The notes below the pieces were generated by a model that had not been told where the DNA came from, searched no databases, and was given only the letters and a program-made list of their open reading frames with translations. Positions 34,003-42,629 of a DNA stretch of 64,000 bases are shown in pieces. How positions within the stretch are numbered: position 1 is the first letter of the stretch; every line of letters begins with the position of its first letter. Source of the DNA: SB25 sp029560875 (GTDB taxonomy: Bacteria; Bacteroidota; Bacteroidia; Bacteroidales; Tenuifilaceae); assembly GCA_035388225.1 (NCBI GenBank), contig DAOOPM010000010.1, forward strand, positions 38,342 through 102,341, in the 5' to 3' direction. The position numbers were made by a program, and so were the translations under genes.

Positions 34003-35232
34003 TTACACTTTTTTCTGAGAGTAGTTTACCGCTGCGTTAAACACGCGGAGAAAATTTTCGCCCCAAATCTTTTTGATATCGCTATCGGAATACCCCCGTC
34101 TCATCAGTTCAACAGTGATATTGTACATTTGCGAGGCATCCTTGCAACCCTCAACACCTCCGCCGCCATCAAAATCAGTTCCGATGCCAACATAATCAAT
34201 ACCCATAACCTTAACCATATGGTCGATATGGTTAACCACATCAACAACCGTTGCTAGGTTAACAGAGTACTTTTCCTCCAACTCGTACCAATCAGCAGTG
34301 GCCTGCTTGTCTTGTTCAGGGGTTAAATCGCGGAAATTGTTATATTTTTTGCGCAAAGCTCTATAAGCACTATCGCGCTCTGGGCTATCTGGAGTTTTTT
34401 TTACGTAATCGCTCAAAATGCACATCTGCACAACACCACCATTCTTAGCAATTGCGCGCAACATATCATCGTCTAAATTACGAGGATTGTCACAAACTGC
34501 CCTAGCACAGCTGTGCGAAGCAAATACAGGAACTTTTGATAGTGCTAGCACATCGTAAAACGATTTATCGGAAATGTGTGAAACGTCAATCATCATCCCC
34601 ATTTTATTCATCTCTGTAACAACCTGCTTTCCAAACTCGCTCAGGCCATTATGCTGTGCGCCATTGGGGTCGGTAGATGAATCGCAGATTTGATTATTGC
34701 GGGTATGGCAAAGGGTAACATAACGTGCACCAAGGTCATAAAAAACTTTTAGTTGATTAATATCCTCGCCAATCGGGTATCCATTCTCAAGTCCAATGTA
34801 TATGGCTCGTTTCCCTTCTTTCTTCAAGTTGTAAACATCGTTGGGCATGGTTGCAATTGCAGCACGATTTGGATACTGAACAATTACCTTGTTGATTGCA
34901 TCAAAAATTTCAAGAGACTTTTTGTTTACCTCGACATATTTCTCTGGCGTACACTCACGTTGACCAATAAATACAGCAAAGAATGCTGCATCGAGTTTGC
35001 CTGTTTCCATTTTTTTTAAATCTACCCTACTGCCACGAGCGGTATTATTCCCACCGCTAAAATCGAAACCAGTACGAAGAAAATTCAAGGGAGTATCGGT
35101 ATGTGTATCAATGGTCACCATTTCGGCATGCAGCTTTAATGCGCGGCTCAACAGTGCATCATCGGTATTCTTAGAATTGCCACAGGCAATAACTAGCAAT
35201 GGAATTGCTATAAAGGGAAAAAATCTATTCAT
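34003..35232 (-). CDS. Membrane dipeptidase lipoprotein (peptidase M19)
   Basis: The 409-residue product has a lipoprotein leader (MNRFFPFIAIPLLVIAC, Cys17) and the M19 renal-dipeptidase fold. Zinc-binding landmarks are IDTHTDTPLNF (His-x-Asp), the bridging Glu in YIGLENGYPIG, DVSHISDKSF, FASHSCARAVCDNPRNLDD, and Asp in GIGTDFDGGGG. It would cleave dipeptides in the periplasm, probably for amino-acid scavenging or cell-wall peptide turnover. It stands alone between two terminators. Confidence 0.93.
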   Translation of the reverse strand: MNRFFPFIAIPLLVIACGNSKNTDDALLSRALKLHAEMVTIDTHTDTPLNFLRTGFDFSGGNNTARGSRVDLKKMETGKLDAAFFAVFIGQRECTPEKYVEVNKKSLEIFDAINKVIVQYPNRAAIATMPNDVYNLKKEGKRAIYIGLENGYPIGEDINQLKVFYDLGARYVTLCHTRNNQICDSSTDPNGAQHNGLSEFGKQVVTEMNKMGMMIDVSHISDKSFYDVLALSKVPVFASHSCARAVCDNPRNLDDDMLRAIAKNGGVVQMCILSDYVKKTPDSPERDSAYRALRKKYNNFRDLTPEQDKQATADWYELEEKYSVNLATVVDVVNHIDHMVKVMGIDYVGIGTDFDGGGGVEGCKDASQMYNITVELMRRGYSDSDIKKIWGENFLRVFNAAVNYSQKKV

Positions 35233-35291
35233 ACTATCATTCTATTTCAGGTTCAGAAATAAGATGCCAATAATTGTAAAAAGTTTAATGC

Positions 35292-35317
35292 AAAAAAGGC
35301 CAGATTAACTCTGGCCT
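35292..35317 (-). terminator. Rho-independent terminator after the acyltransferase fusion
   Basis: On the minus strand AGGCCAGA / TCTGGCCT pair with a 5-base loop and are followed by TTTTTT. Confidence 0.88.
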
Positions 35318-35323
35318 AAAATG

Positions 35324-37153
35324 CTATCCCTCTTGGTCCTCAAACGTATAATCGGTTATATTAAAACGTTCAAGGATTGACTTATCATTAATTTCCTTTG
35401 ATAATGATGTAATGGTTTCGTATGGCACCTGAAATAAGTCCAGAATAAGCAGTCCATCCAAAGCATTATTGAACTTAGGGTCCACGTTAAAACCAATTAT
35501 TTTTCCGTTCAATTTCACATATTTCTTCAACAAAACGGGCATACGATAATCGTATGGCTCAACCTCCTGTATAAACTTGTCGAGTTTAGCCAGGTCATCG
35601 GAATTATCAAAAATAATATTGAACTCTTCCTCCTTTATTGGTATTCTGAAACGATTCCGCGAACTGATATATCGAGCAAAATCGTGGTCGAAATAATTAG
35701 ATTTCATAAAACTGATAATCACACCTTTAGAGTAATCTGAGAATCTGTTCGAAATACTCACAGGGCCAATTAAGTACCTATACTCAGGATTCTTGATTAA
35801 GAAGTATAGAATCCCTTTCCACAGCAAGAACAGCGGAAGAGGTTTGCGTTGATAGTCGGGAACAATAAACGAACGACCAAGTTCGATGCTTTGTTCAAGT
35901 ACTGAAGAAAAGTTTTTATCAATCTTAAAAAGAGTTTGAATGTAGAAACCCTCTATTCCATACCTATCAACAATCTCCTTGCCTTTTCCTGCACGGTAAG
36001 CACCAACTATTTTCTTCTCGTCCTCATCCCAAATAAATAGCTGCCAGTAATAAAGGTCGAACTCATCCAAATCTATTTTACGATTTGTTCCTTCACCCAC
36101 ATCTCGAAATGTAATTTCACGCAAACGACCAATTTCCGTCATAAGGTTTGGCATTTCCGACGAAGGCGAACAGATTACAGCGTAATTCTTACTTTTAAAG
36201 AGAAGGTATTTCTCCATTAGAGTATTAACCTCTTGCTCCACTAGATTTGGCGCAACAGGAGGAATAATTTGCTCAGGTTCTGGCTCGGACTTTAACTTGT
36301 AGTTGAAAAACTTCTCAACCTCCATAGATGAACCTAAAGCATAAGTTTTCAACCTAAGAAAACGTCCATAGCGCTCAACATCGCAGTACGCCTTCTGCTC
36401 CTCTACACTAATGGGGTATCCAATTCTAACACGAATCTTCTGGTTTCTTTTATTTAAAAGTTCCGAAGGTATTTTTACTGTTCGAAGTAACGGATGAATT
36501 AGACCAAGGAGATGGAACAAACGACTATTCTCCCCTTGAAAATAAATTGGAACAACAGGAACCTCTGCCTTCTTAATAAACTTAATCATTGAAGTTTGCC
36601 AATGCTTATCAACAACGCCCGATTCATCTATATTATCATAGTAAGTTGAAACCTCGCCTGCGGGGAATAAGCCTAAAGCCCCACCCTCTTTCAAGTGGTT
36701 CATAGCGCCTTTAAGCCCAGTAACATTGGAATGGCGCATTGCACCACCCTCAAAGGGGTCAACGGCTAACACGTACTCCCCAATAGGAGGAATTCGCTTA
36801 AGCAAAAAATTCCCTAATAGTCGGATATCCTCCCTCTTTTGCTCCAATAATATTTTAAGCAGAATCATACCATCGGCACCACCAAATGGATGGTTTGACA
36901 CCGTAATGAAAGGCCCCGACTTGGGCAATCGTTTTAGTTCCTCAGGGTTAACATCGAATTTAAGCTCAATTGAATCCAAGGCTGCATTTATAAAATCCAG
37001 CCCCTTCTTATCGGAAATTTTCGAATACTTCTCATTAATCTTATTGAACCGGAGAACCCACATCAATAAGTGAGCAAAGCCATCGCCAATAATTGGACCC
37101 AGATTTACAGCCTTTTTAATCTCCTTAGCATCAACAATTTTATCCTTTGTCAT
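35324..37153 (-). CDS. olsF: Bifunctional acyltransferase OlsF-like (amino-acid lipid synthesis)
   Basis: The 609-residue protein joins an N-terminal PlsC-type lysophospholipid acyltransferase (about residues 30-270; catalytic NHPFGGADG near 87-95) to a C-terminal OlsB/hemolysin-type N-acyltransferase of the GNAT fold (about 300-520; GAYRAGKGKE, SFIVPDYQRKPLPLFLLWKG). This domain order is that of OlsF, the single-protein route to ornithine lipids in Serratia and Flavobacterium; related Bacteroides enzymes make glycine lipids. It acts at the inner membrane. Whether the head group is ornithine, glycine or another amino acid cannot be read from sequence. Confidence 0.82.
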   Translation of the reverse strand: MTKDKIVDAKEIKKAVNLGPIIGDGFAHLLMWVLRFNKINEKYSKISDKKGLDFINAALDSIELKFDVNPEELKRLPKSGPFITVSNHPFGGADGMILLKILLEQKREDIRLLGNFLLKRIPPIGEYVLAVDPFEGGAMRHSNVTGLKGAMNHLKEGGALGLFPAGEVSTYYDNIDESGVVDKHWQTSMIKFIKKAEVPVVPIYFQGENSRLFHLLGLIHPLLRTVKIPSELLNKRNQKIRVRIGYPISVEEQKAYCDVERYGRFLRLKTYALGSSMEVEKFFNYKLKSEPEPEQIIPPVAPNLVEQEVNTLMEKYLLFKSKNYAVICSPSSEMPNLMTEIGRLREITFRDVGEGTNRKIDLDEFDLYYWQLFIWDEDEKKIVGAYRAGKGKEIVDRYGIEGFYIQTLFKIDKNFSSVLEQSIELGRSFIVPDYQRKPLPLFLLWKGILYFLIKNPEYRYLIGPVSISNRFSDYSKGVIISFMKSNYFDHDFARYISSRNRFRIPIKEEEFNIIFDNSDDLAKLDKFIQEVEPYDYRMPVLLKKYVKLNGKIIGFNVDPKFNNALDGLLILDLFQVPYETITSLSKEINDKSILERFNITDYTFEDQEG

Positions 37154-37242
37154 CTTCCAAAAATTTGTTTTAACTCACATACAAAACCGTATGCGCAAGA
37201 CTTTCAATTCGTTAAAATAACCAGATGTTCCACCAATGCGAG

Positions 37243-37250
37243 CAAAGATA
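37243..37250 (-). promoter_or_regulatory. -7 box for olsF
   Basis: TATCTTTG on the minus strand is an exact TAnnTTTG match about 90 bases before the olsF ATG, with no clear -33. Confidence 0.4.
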
Positions 37251-37454
37251 TAAAAAATGCTTTATAGCATACATTCCCTGAAAAAGCATTTATGAACAAA
37301 TCGACAAATAATTATTCGTAAATTTTTTATGAGGATATAACATTTCCGTAAAAACTGCTGGACCTACTATTATTATTAAAGTTAAAGAATAGTTTACTTT
37401 CACCCTTTTTATTAGTATTAACAATTTGTTTTACTTTTTTTAATAAAACAAGTG

Positions 37455-37462
37455 TAAATTTG
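37455..37462 (+). promoter_or_regulatory. -7 box for the secreted protein gene
   Basis: TAAATTTG fits TAnnTTTG, 47 nt before the ATG at 37510. A TTTG lies 26 bases upstream, a spacing longer than usual. Confidence 0.4.
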
Positions 37463-37509
37463 TATTCCTTAGATATCGAAATATAATGTTGAACAAAAAA
37501 ACATACTTT

Positions 37510-38352
37510 ATGAAAAAACTTGCCGTTCTATTTTTGCTCGCAGCATCAGTTTATGGTGCAATGGCTCAGCGAAACCTTGTTAGACCCGAGGATGTTAAAG
37601 CATTTCTTGCGTCAAAAACATACGTGGTATTGGAAGATAATCCCACATCGGGTTATAACGTTGAAATTCGTGATGCAGTTGAAAGGTCATGGACAATAAC
37701 CTCTTATGAATTTGTAACCGCTAAAGAATTCGAAAAGATTCGTAACGATATCGATAAGTCATTCCTAGTTTTAATACAAATTAAGTTTGACGGCGATAAA
37801 TCAGTACCGATATACAATTTTCTAAGCGCATCGCTTGGTGCCGCTGTAAAGAAAATTACCGACATGCCTGATATTTGCTCCATCCCGCTTAGCTACAACG
37901 GACTTTCTGAAGACACTTACACCTTTAAACTTGAAGGAATAATAAGGTTCATGCAAACCTATATTAATGCAATAAACAACGACCCAAAACTAATAAAAAA
38001 GGATGCCTTTAAGTTCTTCAACAAGAACTCGAAGGAGATTAAGAATAAAGAATTGTGGGTTACAGAGAGCAGTTTAGGGAAAAACACTAGAGCGTTAAGT
38101 GATATTCGCAAAAACTACAAGCATAATATTAAGGTTGTGAAGCCCGAAGATATTCAAAAAGCAATAAAGGAGAAAAATCCTAACATTCTTTACCTCCACA
38201 AGGTTGGCCCCGAAGGCTCAAGAATGCAGTGGAGAGTTTGGAAAATGATTATTGGTGCTGGTGATGATTTGATGTACTACTACGACCTACATACCATATC
38301 CAAATCGGACGACGACGGTTTCCTTGCGAAAGACTTCAAGAGCATCAACTAA
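37510..38352 (+). CDS. Secreted protein of unknown function
   Basis: The 280-residue product starts MKKLAVLFLLAASVYGAMAQ, a clear signal peptide, so I prefer ATG 37510 over the ATG at 37486. The mature part is mixed alpha/beta and rich in Lys and Asp, without lipobox, sorting domain or membrane segment. Segments such as KTYVVLEDNPTSGYNVEIRD and DVKAFLASK recur in hypothetical secreted proteins of the phylum, but I cannot name the family. It is flanked by its own -7 box and a strong terminator, so it is monocistronic. Confidence 0.75.
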   Translation: MKKLAVLFLLAASVYGAMAQRNLVRPEDVKAFLASKTYVVLEDNPTSGYNVEIRDAVERSWTITSYEFVTAKEFEKIRNDIDKSFLVLIQIKFDGDKSVPIYNFLSASLGAAVKKITDMPDICSIPLSYNGLSEDTYTFKLEGIIRFMQTYINAINNDPKLIKKDAFKFFNKNSKEIKNKELWVTESSLGKNTRALSDIRKNYKHNIKVVKPEDIQKAIKEKNPNILYLHKVGPEGSRMQWRVWKMIIGAGDDLMYYYDLHTISKSDDDGFLAKDFKSIN

Positions 38353-38371
38353 ATCATAATTTATTTTACAA

Positions 38372-38410
38372 AACCGCTGGCAAAGTTTTTAAAATTCTTT
38401 GCCAGCGGTT
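38372..38410 (+). terminator. Terminator after the secreted protein gene
   Basis: A 14-bp perfect stem, AACCGCTGGCAAAG / CTTTGCCAGCGGTT, with an 11-base loop is followed by ACTTTTG. The tail also forms the next -7 box. Confidence 0.75.
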
Positions 38411-38417
38411 ACTTTTG
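38410..38417 (+). promoter_or_regulatory. -7 box for ettA, abutting the previous terminator
   Basis: TACTTTTG fits TAnnTTTG, 32 nt before the ATG at 38450. Its first base is the last base of the terminator stem. Confidence 0.45.
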
Positions 38418-38449
38418 TACCATAATTCAAATGAATAACTAGTAGATAA

Positions 38450-40123
38450 ATGGCCGACGAGAAAATTATTTTTTCGATGGTGGGGGTTAGCAAAACCTTT
38501 CCACCACAAAAGAGAGTGTTGAACAACATTTACCTTTCATTCTTTTATGGTGCAAAAATAGGCATCATTGGTTTGAATGGCTCAGGTAAATCAACATTAC
38601 TAAAGATTATTGCTGGAGTTGAGAAGGCTTTCGAGGGTGAAGTAGTTTTCTCGCCAGGCTATACAGTTGGATACCTTGAGCAGGAACCGCATCTCGACGA
38701 AACAAAAACAGTTAAGGAAATTGTTCAGGAAGGCGTTAAGGAAATTGTTGATTTACTCCAAGAGTACGAAGCAGTTAATGCCAAGTTTGCCGAGCCAATG
38801 AGCGACGACGAAATGAACAAACTCATTGAGCGCCAAGGCGAACTTACAGAGAAAATTGACCATCTTGATGCTTGGAACCTAGACTCAAAGCTCGAAAGAG
38901 CAATGGACGCCCTCCGTTGCCCAGATGGAGATGCCCCTGTTAAAGTGCTCTCAGGAGGAGAACGCCGCCGTGTTGCCCTTTGCCGATTACTCCTGCAAGA
39001 ACCCGACGTTCTACTGCTCGATGAGCCAACAAACCACCTCGATGCCGAGTCGGTTCAATGGTTAGAGATGCACCTACAGCAGTACAAAGGAACAGTAATT
39101 GCAATCACCCACGACCGTTACTTCTTAGACAACGTTGCTGGTTGGATTCTTGAACTCGACCGTGGCGAAGGTATTCCTTGGAAAGGAAACTACTCATCGT
39201 GGTTGGAGCAAAAATCGAACAGACTAGCACAGGAGGAAAAGCAGGAAAGCAAACGCAGGAAAACACTTGAGCGCGAGTTGGATTGGGTTCGAATGTCACC
39301 CAAAGCCCGTCAGGCAAAATCCAAGGCTCGTCTTTCGGCCTACGACAAACTGCTTAACGAGGATGTAAAGCAAAAAGAGGAGAAATTAGAGATATTTATA
39401 CCCAATGGTCCACGTCTTGGAAATACGGTAATTGAAGCCAATAATGTTTCCAAGGCATTTGGCGACAAGTTGCTTTTTGACAATCTTAACTTTAGTTTAC
39501 CACCAAACGGCATTGTTGGGGTAATTGGACCAAACGGTGCTGGTAAAACAACCCTTTTCCGACTAATTATGGGATTGGAAAATGCCGATAAAGGTGATTT
39601 TAAGGTGGGCGAAACCGTAAAACTTGCCTACGTTGACCAGCAGCACAAAGCCATCGACCCCGAAAAAACTGTTTTTGAGGTTATTTCTGGCGGATTGGAC
39701 AATATTATGCTTGGCAACCGCCAAATTAATGCCCGTGCATATGTTGCCCGTTTCAACTTTTCTGGCGGCGACCAGGAAAAGAAATGCCACATGCTATCTG
39801 GTGGCGAGCGCAATAGATTGCACTTAGCCCTAGCTCTTAAGGAAGAAGGCAACGTAATTCTCCTAGATGAGCCAACCAACGATATGGACGTTAACACACT
39901 CCGTGCGCTGGAAGAAGGTTTGGACGATTTTGCAGGTTGCGCTGTTGTTATATCACACGACCGTTGGTTCTTGGACAGAATTTGTACACATATTCTAGCC
40001 TTTGAAGGCGATTCACAAATCTACTTCTTTGAGGGTGGATTCTCCGATTACGAGGAGAACAGAAGAAAACGCCTTGGCGATGATGCTCCTCACAGAATCA
40101 AGTACCGCAAATTGATGGAATAA
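38450..40123 (+). CDS. ettA: Energy-dependent translational throttle protein EttA (ABC-F)
   Basis: The 557-residue cytosolic ATPase has two ABC domains joined by the P-site tRNA-interaction linker. The first half has GLNGSGKSTLLK, LSGGERRRVAL and LLLDEPTNHLD. The linker (about residues 235-325) carries the basic coiled-coil segment ending AKSKARLSAYDKL. The second half has GPNGAGKTTLFR, MLSGGERNRLHL and ILLDEPTNDMD. EttA gates ribosome entry into elongation according to ATP/ADP ratio. No membrane segment is present, which rules out a transporter. Confidence 0.94.
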   Translation: MADEKIIFSMVGVSKTFPPQKRVLNNIYLSFFYGAKIGIIGLNGSGKSTLLKIIAGVEKAFEGEVVFSPGYTVGYLEQEPHLDETKTVKEIVQEGVKEIVDLLQEYEAVNAKFAEPMSDDEMNKLIERQGELTEKIDHLDAWNLDSKLERAMDALRCPDGDAPVKVLSGGERRRVALCRLLLQEPDVLLLDEPTNHLDAESVQWLEMHLQQYKGTVIAITHDRYFLDNVAGWILELDRGEGIPWKGNYSSWLEQKSNRLAQEEKQESKRRKTLERELDWVRMSPKARQAKSKARLSAYDKLLNEDVKQKEEKLEIFIPNGPRLGNTVIEANNVSKAFGDKLLFDNLNFSLPPNGIVGVIGPNGAGKTTLFRLIMGLENADKGDFKVGETVKLAYVDQQHKAIDPEKTVFEVISGGLDNIMLGNRQINARAYVARFNFSGGDQEKKCHMLSGGERNRLHLALALKEEGNVILLDEPTNDMDVNTLRALEEGLDDFAGCAVVISHDRWFLDRICTHILAFEGDSQIYFFEGGFSDYEENRRKRLGDDAPHRIKYRKLME

Positions 40124-40187
40124 ATAATTAATGTAATATTGATACAGCAAAACAGCAACTAAAAAAGTCTTTCTAATAAAATTTTGT

Positions 40188-40553
40188 ATGGAAACAATCG
40201 AAAAAATCAACTACAGCTGCGAGGAGGAGAAAACATTCTCAATGCTTTGCCACCTATCTGCTCTATCAGGAATTATCATTCCTTTTGGACATATAATTGG
40301 GCCACTTATTATATGGTTAATGAAAAAAGACCAGTACTCGGAAGTTGACCGTCAGGGCAAAGAAGCATTGAACTTTCAAATTTCTGCAACAATCTACCTA
40401 ATGATTGCAGGGATACTAGTACTCCTTTTAATCGGATTTCTTCTGCTAGCGGTAATTGGAGTTTTTGCATTGGTTTGTACAATTATAGCCTCGGTTAAAT
40501 CGGCTAATTCAGAAAGATTCAACTATCCATTAAGTATCAATATCATTAACTAG
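40188..40553 (+). CDS. DUF4870 small membrane protein
   Basis: The 121-residue protein has about three membrane helices. The cytosolic start ends EEEKTFSMLCHLSALSGIIIPFG, followed by IIGPLIIWLMKKDQ and the conserved E-(A/V)DRQGKEALNFQIS loop of DUF4870 (Tic20-like) proteins. Function is unknown. It follows ettA by 64 bases and ends at a strong terminator. Confidence 0.85.
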   Translation: METIEKINYSCEEEKTFSMLCHLSALSGIIIPFGHIIGPLIIWLMKKDQYSEVDRQGKEALNFQISATIYLMIAGILVLLLIGFLLLAVIGVFALVCTIIASVKSANSERFNYPLSINIIN

Positions 40554-40573
40554 AATAATTTTCGTTATCGAAA

Positions 40574-40599
40574 GGGGAGCCATTTTTGGCTCCTTTTTT
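40574..40599 (+). terminator. Rho-independent terminator after the DUF4870 gene
   Basis: GGAGCCA / TGGCTCC forms a 7-bp stem with a TTTT loop, followed by six T. Confidence 0.9.
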
Positions 40600-40662
40600 G
40601 TTTACAAAGAAAAAACTCAACAAAAATGGAGTAATTTTACAAAGTCATTCAAACACTTTTTT

Positions 40663-42582
40663 ATGAAAAAACTTCTTTTTACACTGCTTATATTCTCATG
40701 TATAAATGCATACTCTCAGCACCCTGAAAAGTACTTTAAGTTTATTGAACCAAACAAAGAATCCATAAACACTAAAATAACGAAACTTATATCGATAGAC
40801 AAGGTTGTAAAGGACACCGTTTGGGCTTATGCAAACCTAAAAGAGTTTGAAAACTTCCAAAAACTGGGCTACAAGATTGAGCTACTCACACCCCCTTCAC
40901 TAGTGGCAACTAAGGCTTTAAACATGGCAACTGATATTAGCCAAATGGCCAACTGGGACCGCTATCCAACCTATGCAGTTTACAGGGAGATGATGAAGAA
41001 GTTTGAAACAGACTACCCAAATCTTTGTAAACTCGATTCCATTGGAACTACTGTTGAAGGCAGGAAACTTTACGTGGTTAAAATATCAGACAATGTAAGC
41101 GACGACGAAGCTGAACAAGAATTCTTCTACACAAGTACAATGCACGGCGACGAAGTCACTGGTTATGTGCTAATGCTTCGTCTAATAGATTACTTGCTTA
41201 GCCAGTACAACACCAATACTCGCATAAAAGACATTGTGGATAATATGGCCATTTACATAAACCCAAACGCCAACCCCGATGGAACCTACTATGCGGGGAA
41301 TAATACCGTTAGCGGCTCTAGGAGGTATAACGCCAATAGCGTAGATATTAACAGAAACTTCCCCGACCCAAGAGCAGGAAATCATCCTGACGGCTATAGT
41401 TGGCAAGCAGAAACCCAAGCAATGATGAACTTTGCCAGCCAGCATAGGTTTACAGCCTCGGCCAATTTCCACGGAGGGATTGAACTGGCCAACTACCCTT
41501 GGGACACTTGGGAGTCAATAGAGAGAAAGCACGCCGACCATAACTGGTATTACACCGTTAGCCGAGCGTATGCCGATACTGCGCAAAAGTATAGCCCTGC
41601 GGGCTATTTCACAGGCGAAGACAATGGCGTTACCCACGGTGGTGATTGGTATGTTGTAGAAGGAGGCCGACAGGATTATATGAACTACTGGCATCACTGC
41701 CGCGAGATTACTCTCGAAATTTCAGATATTAAATTATTGAGTTCGGATTTGCTCCCTGCACACTGGGACTATAACAAGGAGTCGATACTCAACTATATGG
41801 AAATCTGCAATGGTGGAATACAGGGCATTATTAAAGATGAAGACAACAACCCAATAAAAGCAAAAGTGTACATATCTGCGCATGACAAGGATAGTTCCGA
41901 GGTTTATTCCAATAGCTCAAACGGTTTTTATGCACGCCCCATTGAACCGGGAACTTGGGATGTAACCTACTCCGCCTTAGGGTACGAGTCAAAGAGCCAA
42001 TCAATAACTGTAACCGATTTGAGAACCAAAATAATTCAAGATATTACCCTACCAAAATTGAAATATGAGGTTACATTTGAAGTCAAACACAACGGAAATG
42101 CACTTGCCAATGCAATCGTAACACTGAATGGAAGTGCTGCTTATACAAATAGTGAAGGTAAAGCTGTGTTTAGCAATTTCCCTTACGGTAAAGACTACAG
42201 TTACAATGTGAGCGCAACCAACTATGTAACCGTAGAAGGACAAACCGATGTAACAGCTAATAAAACAATCCCCATAAACATTTATATGGTAAATGTGGAT
42301 GAACTGACCGATAACAAAACTATTTCTGTTTTCCCAAATCCTTTCTCCGAAAGTATAAATATTGCCCTCCAGCTTGACAAACCTGACTTTGTTGAAGTTT
42401 CTGTTTATTCTTTGGATGGTAAACAAATTTTCAGGACTCAAAAAACTAACTATAACTCAGGAGATGTTAGAATTTACTTACCAACATCTTCAATGAACAC
42501 ATCTTTAAATTCAGGAAATTATATCGTTAAAGTAAGTACATCTGAAAAAAATTACTCAAGAGTTATTCAGTACTTACCGTAG
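40663..42582 (+). CDS. T9SS-exported zinc carboxypeptidase (M14, N/E-like subfamily)
   Basis: The 639-residue product has a signal peptide (ending CINAYSQ), a propeptide-like region, and an M14 carboxypeptidase domain (about residues 105-375). Zinc ligands are in TMHGDEVTG (HxxE) and ANFHGGIELANYPWD (His); the catalytic Glu is in REITLEISD. The sequence GGDWYVVEGGRQDYMNYWHHC resembles regulatory carboxypeptidases. Two beta modules follow (about 385-465, transthyretin-like; about 470-550). The last about 80 residues are a type A T9SS sorting domain (SVFPNPFSESINIAL ... GNYIVKVSTSEKNYSRVIQ). It is therefore secreted to the surface or medium through T9SS. Confidence 0.9.
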   Translation: MKKLLFTLLIFSCINAYSQHPEKYFKFIEPNKESINTKITKLISIDKVVKDTVWAYANLKEFENFQKLGYKIELLTPPSLVATKALNMATDISQMANWDRYPTYAVYREMMKKFETDYPNLCKLDSIGTTVEGRKLYVVKISDNVSDDEAEQEFFYTSTMHGDEVTGYVLMLRLIDYLLSQYNTNTRIKDIVDNMAIYINPNANPDGTYYAGNNTVSGSRRYNANSVDINRNFPDPRAGNHPDGYSWQAETQAMMNFASQHRFTASANFHGGIELANYPWDTWESIERKHADHNWYYTVSRAYADTAQKYSPAGYFTGEDNGVTHGGDWYVVEGGRQDYMNYWHHCREITLEISDIKLLSSDLLPAHWDYNKESILNYMEICNGGIQGIIKDEDNNPIKAKVYISAHDKDSSEVYSNSSNGFYARPIEPGTWDVTYSALGYESKSQSITVTDLRTKIIQDITLPKLKYEVTFEVKHNGNALANAIVTLNGSAAYTNSEGKAVFSNFPYGKDYSYNVSATNYVTVEGQTDVTANKTIPINIYMVNVDELTDNKTISVFPNPFSESINIALQLDKPDFVEVSVYSLDGKQIFRTQKTNYNSGDVRIYLPTSSMNTSLNSGNYIVKVSTSEKNYSRVIQYLP

Positions 42583-42596
42583 ATACCTATTTTGAT

Positions 42597-42604
42597 TATT
42601 TTTG
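42597..42604 (+). promoter_or_regulatory. -7 box for the pseudo-phosphatase gene
   Basis: TATTTTTG fits TAnnTTTG, 25 nt before the ATG at 42630, with no visible -33. Confidence 0.35.
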
Positions 42605-42629
42605 AGCCAACAAAATTACCCTTTATTGT

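Larger units (their letters stand above)
37154..37509. other. Divergent intergenic spacer between olsF and a secreted protein gene
   Basis: About 350 A+T-rich bases hold no credible gene. A minus-strand -7 box is at 37243-37250 (for olsF) and a plus-strand -7 box at 37455-37462. An in-frame ATG at 37486 could extend the downstream protein by eight residues. No other structure is seen. Confidence 0.45.
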
